Shown in pieces: positions 6,644 through 11,130 of a DNA stretch of 14,391 nucleotides (the stretch's first letter is position 1; the number at the start of each line of letters is the position of its first letter). Under the pieces are notes generated by a model, which had not been told where the DNA came from, did not search any database, and worked only from the letters and a program-made list of their open reading frames with translations. Origin of the DNA: Alphaproteobacteria bacterium (GTDB taxonomy: Bacteria; Pseudomonadota; Alphaproteobacteria; Rickettsiales; UBA998); NCBI GenBank assembly GCA_021730835.1, contig JAKFYP010000211.1, positions 1 through 14,391 on the forward strand, in the 5' to 3' direction. The position numbers and the translations under genes are program-made.

Positions 6644-7669
6644 ATGAATTACCGTATCTTCGTCGTCATCTTTGTTGTCATCTTCGCCTTGCTGACACTG
6701 CCGCTCGCCGCTTTGGCGCGGGATCAGTTGCTGATCGTCGGCTCTTCGACGGTCTACCCGTTTTCTGCCAGCGTCGCCGAGCATTTCGGCAAAGGCGGGA
6801 AATTTGCCACGCCGGTGGTTGAACAGAACGGAACCGGCGGCGGCATCAAATTCTTTTGCGAAGGGGCGGGGGAGAAATACCCCGACCTGACCAACGCTTC
6901 CCGCCCGATGAAGGATACCGAACGGGAGCTGTGCAAAAAAAATGGCGTCACCGATATTGCGGAAATCAAAATAGGCTTTGATGGCATCGTGCTGGCGGAG
7001 TCCAAAAAATCCGAGCCGATGGCGGTCACGATCGCGCAATTGTTCCGGGCGCTGGCCAAACAGGTTCCGGCGGATGGCAAGCTGGTCGCCAATCCTTATA
7101 AAAACTGGAGCGATGTAGACACGTCTTTGCCCGCCCATGCCATTGAGATTTACGGCCCTCCCGATAGTTCCGGCACGCTGGACGCGTTTCTTGAAATCGT
7201 TATGGAGCAGGGCTGCAAGGCGTATCCAGAATTTTCCGCCGCCTACCCCGACGAGCATGCCCGCAAGGAGGCCTGTAAGCTGCTGCGCGAGGACGGGGCG
7301 TATATCCGCCAGCGCGAGGACGATAACGTCATCGTTCAGAAGATTCTCGCCAGCCCCGGTTCACTCGGGATATTCGGCTACAGCTACCTTGAGCACAATC
7401 TCGATAAGGTGCGCGGTTTGAAAGTGGATGGTATCAAGCCGGAGTACGAGGCCATTGCCGACGGTTCCTACCCGCTGGCGCGCAGCCTGTTTGTCTATGT
7501 CAAAAAAGCGCATATCGGCAAGACGCCGGGTGTCGCGGAGTTCATGGAGGCCTTCACCGGCGAGGACGCCGCCGGTGAGGACGGGTATCTGGCGCTGGAG
7601 GGGCTGATTACCCTGCCGGAAGCGGCGCTTGAAGCCGAACGCAAAAAAGTGGCGGCGTTGAAGCAATAG
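6644..7669 (+). CDS. PstS-like phosphate-binding periplasmic protein (orphan)
   Basis: The 341-residue product has a signal peptide ending in LAALA at 21-25, so the mature protein is periplasmic. It carries the phosphate-binding landmarks of the PstS family: GSSTVYPF (33-40), NGTGGGIKFFCEG (62-74), NASRPMKDTERELC (84-97), IGFDGIVLA (110-118), the GPPDSSGTLDAF loop (171-182) and GSLGIFGYSYLE. PstS captures inorganic phosphate for the PstCAB importer. The two cysteines at 72 and 97 recall the Cys-containing PstS form of alphaproteobacteria. The frame is open upstream into aroC, but the signal peptide, GAGGGAGGAA at 6631-6640 and the promoter fix the ATG at 6644. No pstC, pstA, pstB or phoU is next to it, so it either serves a transporter encoded elsewhere or acts as a stand-alone binding or sensory protein. 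It converges on dapA. Confidence 0.88.
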   Translation: MNYRIFVVIFVVIFALLTLPLAALARDQLLIVGSSTVYPFSASVAEHFGKGGKFATPVVEQNGTGGGIKFFCEGAGEKYPDLTNASRPMKDTERELCKKNGVTDIAEIKIGFDGIVLAESKKSEPMAVTIAQLFRALAKQVPADGKLVANPYKNWSDVDTSLPAHAIEIYGPPDSSGTLDAFLEIVMEQGCKAYPEFSAAYPDEHARKEACKLLREDGAYIRQREDDNVIVQKILASPGSLGIFGYSYLEHNLDKVRGLKVDGIKPEYEAIADGSYPLARSLFVYVKKAHIGKTPGVAEFMEAFTGEDAAGEDGYLALEGLITLPEAALEAERKKVAALKQ

Positions 7670-7674
7670 CGTTT

Positions 7675-7756
7675 ATATAGCTGATTGAGTTTGTGCTTGC
7701 GCACAAACTTTACGCCGCATGATTGATGTGCAGCCACACAAGTAAATCGGCTATAT
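7675..7756. repeat. Inverted repeat ATATAGCYGATT framing the pstS/dapA junction
   Basis: ATATAGCTGATT at 7675-7686 and AATCGGCTATAT at 7745-7756 are inverted copies with one mismatch. The right copy extends to AAGTAAATCGGCTATATC (7740-7757), which recurs at 14335-14352 with one change. It also overlaps the dapA stop codon. CTGATTGAGT at 7681-7690 recurs in inverted orientation at 14361-14370. The arms enclose a separate perfect hairpin. This is probably a small dispersed intergenic element. Confidence 0.65.
7688..7709. terminator. Hairpin between convergent pstS and dapA, possible bidirectional terminator
   Basis: AGTTTGTGC (7688-7696) and GCACAAACT (7701-7709) form a perfect 9-bp stem with a TTGC loop, 18 nt after the pstS stop. 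On the plus strand only a short T run follows, and on the minus strand none, so intrinsic termination would be weak. Its place between two convergent genes supports a termination or RNA-end-protection role. Confidence 0.5.
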
Positions 7757-8635
7757 CAGATTCAGCGCCTTGAGCGCCGTATCAACCTGCCTGCGGGTGG
7801 CTTCAGAGGGCGCGACCATCGGCAGGCGGATTTCTCCGCTGCATTTTCCCATGCGCTCCAGCGCGTATTTCACCGGCATCGGGTTGGTTTCGACAAACAG
7901 CGCCGTATGCAGCGCCACAAGCTGCTCATGCGTATCAAGCGCCTCGGAATAATCTCCGGCAAGGCAGCAATTCTGGACTTCGGCGCAAAGCTTCGGCGCG
8001 ACATTGGCGGTCACGGATACGCATCCCTGCCCGCCCATCGCATTAAACCCCACCGCCGTCATATCCTCGCCAGAGAGCAGGGCGAAACGGTCGCCGACTT
8101 TCGCCCTGAGCGTACTGACCCGCGCCAGATCGCCGGTGGCGTCCTTGATTCCGGCGATGCGCGGCAACTCCGCCAGCCGGATGAACGTATCGTCGGTGAC
8201 GTTGACGATTGAGCGTGCCGGGATATTATAGATAATCAGCGGAATATCGGAAGCGTCGTGAATGGCTTTGAAATGCTGATACAGCCCTTCCTGCGTTGGC
8301 TTGTTGTAATAGGGATTGACGGTCAGCACCATATCCGCCCCGGCCTTTTGGGCGTGCTGCGTAAACTCGATGGCTTCCGCCGTCGCGTTGGAGCCGCCGC
8401 CCGCCATAACCGGCACGCGCCCGGCGGTGATTTTGACGCATAGCTCGATGACGTGGCGATGCTCCTCATACGTCAGCGTTGGGGATTCGCCGGTCGTGCC
8501 CACCGGCGTCAGCCCGTGCACACCCTCGGCAATCTGCCATTCGATGAGCGCGGCGAAGGCCTTTTCATCAACCTTGTCGTCCTTAAATGGAGTCACGAGG
8601 GCGGTATATAACCCCCTGATGTCGCGTGGCTGCAT
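7751..8635 (-). CDS. dapA: 4-hydroxy-tetrahydrodipicolinate synthase
   Basis: This aldolase condenses pyruvate with aspartate semialdehyde in the first committed step to diaminopimelate and lysine, and so supplies peptidoglycan. The 294-residue product has the expected length and shows GLYTALVTPF at 8-17, GTTGESPTL at 46-54 with T47 and T48, NPYYNKPTQEG with Y110, IIYNIPARS with Y136 and R141, and the Schiff-base lysine K164 in GIKDATGD. The start is fixed by AAGGAAAGG a few bases before the ATG at 8635. Close upstream a strong hairpin (8647-8672) ends in the first AAGG and could modulate translation. The 80-aa gene lies 77 nt upstream on the same strand; a weak promoter in the gap could make dapA independent. 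The stop codon lies inside a dispersed repeat arm shared with the 14.3-kb region. Confidence 0.96.
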   Translation of the reverse strand: MQPRDIRGLYTALVTPFKDDKVDEKAFAALIEWQIAEGVHGLTPVGTTGESPTLTYEEHRHVIELCVKITAGRVPVMAGGGSNATAEAIEFTQHAQKAGADMVLTVNPYYNKPTQEGLYQHFKAIHDASDIPLIIYNIPARSIVNVTDDTFIRLAELPRIAGIKDATGDLARVSTLRAKVGDRFALLSGEDMTAVGFNAMGGQGCVSVTANVAPKLCAEVQNCCLAGDYSEALDTHEQLVALHTALFVETNPMPVKYALERMGKCSGEIRLPMVAPSEATRRQVDTALKALNLI

Positions 8636-8646
8636 GGGATGCCTTT

Positions 8647-8672
8647 CCTTGCGCCCGGATGTGGGCGTAAGG
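8647..8672 (-). promoter_or_regulatory. Leader hairpin overlapping the dapA ribosome-binding region
   Basis: On the minus strand CCTTACGCCC and GGGCGCAAGG form a 10-bp stem with one wobble-type pair and the loop ACATCC. The 3' arm ends in AAGG, directly followed by AAAGG and, 11 bases after the stem, the dapA ATG. Folding would hide the upstream half of the ribosome-binding purine tract. No lysine-riboswitch architecture fits in this short leader. Translational control is inference. Confidence 0.5.
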
Positions 8673-8702
8673 CTACTATCCCTATTCAGGCGAAAAGGTC
8701 AA
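8673..8702 (-). promoter_or_regulatory. Weak candidate promoter for dapA
   Basis: On the minus strand TTGACC (8702-8697) is separated by 18 nt from TAGTAG (8678-8673). The -35 is good (5 of 6) but the -10 is poor (3 of 6). If used, transcription would start just before or within the leader hairpin. Transcription from the upstream 80-aa gene is an equally good alternative. Confidence 0.3.
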
Positions 8703-8712
8703 TACGCAGGTG

Positions 8713-8955
8713 CTACATCTGCTCCATGCGGGCGCGCACGTCCTCAGGCGGCTCCTTGCCCCAGCCGGACTCCAGCAGCGTGCCGTAGCGGCTCAGATCG
8801 GTATTGCCCGCCGCGATATATTCCTCAAACAGGCGCTGCTGATGCCTTGGAACCGAGATATAATACCATGCCGACAAGCCCCTGTCCTTTCCCTTGATGA
8901 GATAGGTCGTGCCGTTTTTTAGCCGCGCCGGGTTTTGCAAGTGGGGAGTGGTCAT
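8713..8955 (-). CDS. Small unrecognised protein (80 aa), coupled to the HD-like gene
   Basis: The 80-residue product is soluble and rather polar, with NGTTYLIKGKDRGLSAWYYI in the middle and the tail SGWGKEPPEDVRARMEQM. It contains no signal peptide, membrane segment or cysteine. The motif-like texture suggests a conserved bacterial family, but I cannot name it. The ATG follows the stop codon of the HD-like gene by only two bases and has no clear ribosome-binding site, which points to translational coupling. Its base composition looks like the GC-rich neighbours, unlike the A/T-richer gene before it. One reading is that the HD-like gene was inserted in front of an older small gene. dapA follows after 77 nt. 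Confidence 0.72.
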   Translation of the reverse strand: MTTPHLQNPARLKNGTTYLIKGKDRGLSAWYYISVPRHQQRLFEEYIAAGNTDLSRYGTLLESGWGKEPPEDVRARMEQM

Positions 8956-8957
8956 GG

Positions 8958-10655
8958 TCAGACTGATATCTGTGAATCCTGAGTGTGGGCCTGTCGCACA
9001 GACTCAACGTTTGTAGGATGATAGCTGGGAGTATCAAAAATAAGTGTTTTAGTGTCTCGTAAATCGTGGGCAGATTGCTGGCGAAAGGCAGCCGCCTGCG
9101 CAGCCGCTACCGCGTCAATAATTTCTTCAACGACCTGCCTGCCGTCTGAACCAATTTTTTCCGCGACCATCTGAACAAAAGCCCTTGCATCATCTTTATC
9201 GGTAAAATCAGATCGCTCGTATTTTTTGATATCATCGCATAAACTGGCAATACGATCCCCCGTTGCCGCAAAAAGCAGTGCCGCTACCGGGGATTGATCA
9301 ATGTCAAATTCTCCAACATCCTCAAAGCCTCTCCCGTCTTTCAGAAAAGAATATATTTGATGATGAGTACTACCTTCAGGAAACGGACTGCCATTGACAG
9401 GATATTTCACGTCTTTGACAAAGTCACGCAGAGTATAGCTTTCCGCTCCGGATTCCGTAATGCAGTCAAGCGCGGCAACCAGCATCGCCCCGGCATATTT
9501 TGCCTGTAGCTCCAATATGTTTGCCTCGAGATTGTTTTTTGTCACATGATCATAATGTGCTTTCATCTCATCGGCCATATACTCGCCGTAGCCATGATAG
9601 ATATTCCGGTAGCTCATGCCGTTTTCTTCGTTGGCCATCCCCGACAAAAATGCGATGGAGCCAAGCAAGGATTTGGCATAGGGGTAGGGTTTCGGGCAGC
9701 CAAGCCGCATCACTTCCGCGTTTTCAGGGATCAGAGCAACGGTTCCCTGCGCGACATGACGAATTTCAGGCGCTGAAAAGTTACCTACATCAATGTTAGC
9801 CACATAGGCGGCGCCCTGCATTGCATCATGGAGCTCATCATCGGAAAATCCAAGATTGTGCACCTGATTAGCGATCATCAGCCGATCATGAAGCTTCTCG
9901 AAGTCGGCCTGCGCCTTAAACGGGACGGTAGCGGCAATCATAGCTGCCACGACGGCAATATCCTGTGCGGATGCCCCCATCCGTTCCATCATCTTTGCCG
10001 TATAAAGCGCGCTTAGTAACTCATTGCCATCCGCTCCAAGTTTTGCCTGAGAGGCCTTGTAGGTAGCCTGACCATTGCTTGCTTCCCGATCACCGAAAAT
10101 ATCGTATACCAGACTGGCGATGTTATCCCGTTCAATCGCCTCCTGATTCGGTGTAAATGTATCTATCAGCGCGGGTCTGCCAAATATCTGGCCCGATTCC
10201 TTGCTATGTGAAACATACGGGGACAGGACGGGAGTAACAAGAGATGCAATCCCTTTATCATACTGGTAATAAACAACGTCATGCCCGGCGAACGCGGTAG
10301 TCATTAAATCTTTTAAATGCCTTTCATCCCGAAATTTTTCTGTTTTCTGACATATAAGCAGATTATGGAGAGGGAGATGGGATTTAGGATTATGTAATTC
10401 ACGAATTGCTTCCGCCGGATGGCCAATATCATGAAAAAAGCGCCGATCCGGCCCTCTGTTCTCAGCCAGTTTTGCCTCATAAGCGATTTCTATAGCGTTA
10501 ACAAACTCTTCCAGAGCAGCGAGCTTTGCCGCATCGGCATCAGTACGATCCTGATATTTCATTGATACGCCTGTCAGACTTAACAAGCTTTCATTAAGCT
10601 TCTGAGTGACGTAGTTTGAAATGTCTTCGCGTTTCGTGCCTTTAGGTATTGACAT
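8958..10655 (-). CDS. Divergent HD-domain-like protein (565 aa), function unknown
   Basis: No close family comes to mind, but the motif order recalls the small predicted metal-dependent HD phosphohydrolases (COG4339 type). RRFFHDIGHPAEAIREL at 71-87 matches their RYHNxxHI start, AGHDVVYYQYD at 123-133 their HD motif, GNELLSALYTAKMMERMG at 210-227 their NE..SA helix, and IAVVAAMIAAT at 233-243 the helix after it; AAYVANIDVGNF at 282-293 could give the last aspartate. Between the HD and NE motifs there are about 75 residues, longer than I expect for the family, and the 270 C-terminal residues have no recognisable domain. No signal peptide or membrane segment is seen, so it is probably cytosolic. 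The start is supported by AAGGAGA eight bases upstream. The gene is A/T-richer than its neighbours, and a CtrA-like box lies 46 nt before the ATG. The HD assignment is an inference from motifs; the catalysed reaction is unknown. Confidence 0.8.
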   Translation of the reverse strand: MSIPKGTKREDISNYVTQKLNESLLSLTGVSMKYQDRTDADAAKLAALEEFVNAIEIAYEAKLAENRGPDRRFFHDIGHPAEAIRELHNPKSHLPLHNLLICQKTEKFRDERHLKDLMTTAFAGHDVVYYQYDKGIASLVTPVLSPYVSHSKESGQIFGRPALIDTFTPNQEAIERDNIASLVYDIFGDREASNGQATYKASQAKLGADGNELLSALYTAKMMERMGASAQDIAVVAAMIAATVPFKAQADFEKLHDRLMIANQVHNLGFSDDELHDAMQGAAYVANIDVGNFSAPEIRHVAQGTVALIPENAEVMRLGCPKPYPYAKSLLGSIAFLSGMANEENGMSYRNIYHGYGEYMADEMKAHYDHVTKNNLEANILELQAKYAGAMLVAALDCITESGAESYTLRDFVKDVKYPVNGSPFPEGSTHHQIYSFLKDGRGFEDVGEFDIDQSPVAALLFAATGDRIASLCDDIKKYERSDFTDKDDARAFVQMVAEKIGSDGRQVVEEIIDAVAAAQAAAFRQQSAHDLRDTKTLIFDTPSYHPTNVESVRQAHTQDSQISV

Positions 10656-10700
10656 CCTGCTATTCTCCTTGTTCTGGCATCAGGTGGGTCGCTTTATGTA

Positions 10701-10715
10701 TTAACAAAACATTAA
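10701..10715. promoter_or_regulatory. Candidate CtrA binding site (TTAA-N7-TTAA)
   Basis: TTAACAAAACATTAA matches the full TTAA-N7-TTAA consensus of the alphaproteobacterial cell-cycle regulator CtrA exactly. It lies 46 nt upstream of the HD-like gene's start codon, where CtrA could contact a promoter. The local A/T-richness raises the chance of a coincidental match; no other full site was noticed in the window. Confidence 0.5.
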
Positions 10716-10740
10716 TTCACTTTAGATAAAAATACAACTA

Positions 10741-10784
10741 AAATTTTCTGTTTCTTTTATCAATTGATGTAAAATAAGAAATTT
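10741..10784. repeat. A/T-rich imperfect dyad centred on ATCAATTGAT
   Basis: The perfect 10-bp palindrome ATCAATTGAT (10759-10768) is flanked by AAATTTTCTGTTTCTTTT on the left and GTAAAATAAGAAATTT on the right, which are roughly inverted copies. The dyad lies upstream of both divergent genes and could be an operator, although A/T-rich sequence produces such symmetry easily. Confidence 0.35.
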
Positions 10785-10893
10785 CCGAGTATAGGTTACT
10801 CGTCTTTATTGTTTTCGTTGAGGCGCAGGATTTTGTTACATGGCGCATCATCGGCCATGTTTAACACTTGCGGAGCCGGATTTTCTTCATCGC

Positions 10894-10915
10894 CCTGAGA
10901 CCATTGCATCACTCG
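10894..10915 (+). repeat. Copy 2 of the dispersed 22-nt word
   Basis: Identical to 5295-5316 at 21 of 22 positions (core GAGACCATTGCATCACTCG). Here its last CG runs directly into the left end of the palindromic element, whereas in the first copy 16 nt separate the two. Confidence 0.75.
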
Positions 10916-10918
10916 TCA

Positions 10919-11034
10919 ATTGCGACCCTGAGCGTAACGAATGGGAACGGGAAGCAATCCAGCGAAAACAAAAACTTATTTTGACTGGATTGCTTCCCCT
11001 TCCCCTTCGCTACGCTCAAGTTCAGGGTCGCAAT
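10919..11034. repeat. Long palindromic intergenic element with arms of 44 and 50 nt
   Basis: The left arm (10919-10962) starts ATTGCGACCCTG and ends GGGAAGCAATCCAG. The right arm (10985-11034) is its near-exact reverse complement apart from a few mismatches and a 6-nt extra block (AACTTG read on the minus strand). The 22-nt loop is A/T-rich. As DNA or RNA it could form a hairpin of more than 40 bp. The ends resemble the GTCATTGCGA...AAGCAATCCAG class of intergenic palindromes. It contains no gene and lies about 100 nt before lon. Confidence 0.85.
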
Positions 11035-11108
11035 GGCGCGTTTATAGAGATGCCCTTGTATTGAAGGCTGGTATTTATCGCCGGAGCGCTCTATATAAGG
11101 GTCAGGTT

Positions 11109-11120
11109 CTTAATATTAAG
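11109..11120. promoter_or_regulatory. Perfect 12-bp palindrome in front of lon
   Basis: CTTAATATTAAG is a perfect palindrome ending ten bases before the lon ATG. Its last bases overlap AAGG at 11118-11121, the likely lon ribosome-binding site. It could be an operator or a leader structure. It contains two TTAA words but at a 2-nt spacing, so it is not a CtrA full site. Confidence 0.35.
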
Positions 11121-11130
11121 GTGCATCCCT

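Larger units (their letters stand above)
10656..11130. other. 475-nt intergenic region between divergent HD-like gene and lon
   Basis: The half next to the HD-like gene is A/T-rich and carries a CtrA-like box and an A/T dyad. The half next to lon carries a dispersed 22-nt word, a long palindromic element and a 12-bp palindrome. A short frame begins at 10840 but runs through the palindromic repeat, so it is not a credible gene. TATATAAG near 11092-11099 could be part of a lon promoter, but no matching -35 was found at normal spacing, and no heat-shock-type promoter was convincing. Confidence 0.6.

Noticed and set aside
8636..8712. Lysine riboswitch upstream of dapA
   Set aside because: The gap is only 77 nt with one simple hairpin, too short for the multi-helix lysine aptamer.
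10919..11034. Complete insertion sequence
   Set aside because: The arms enclose only 22 nt and no transposase fragment is present; at most it is a non-autonomous element.
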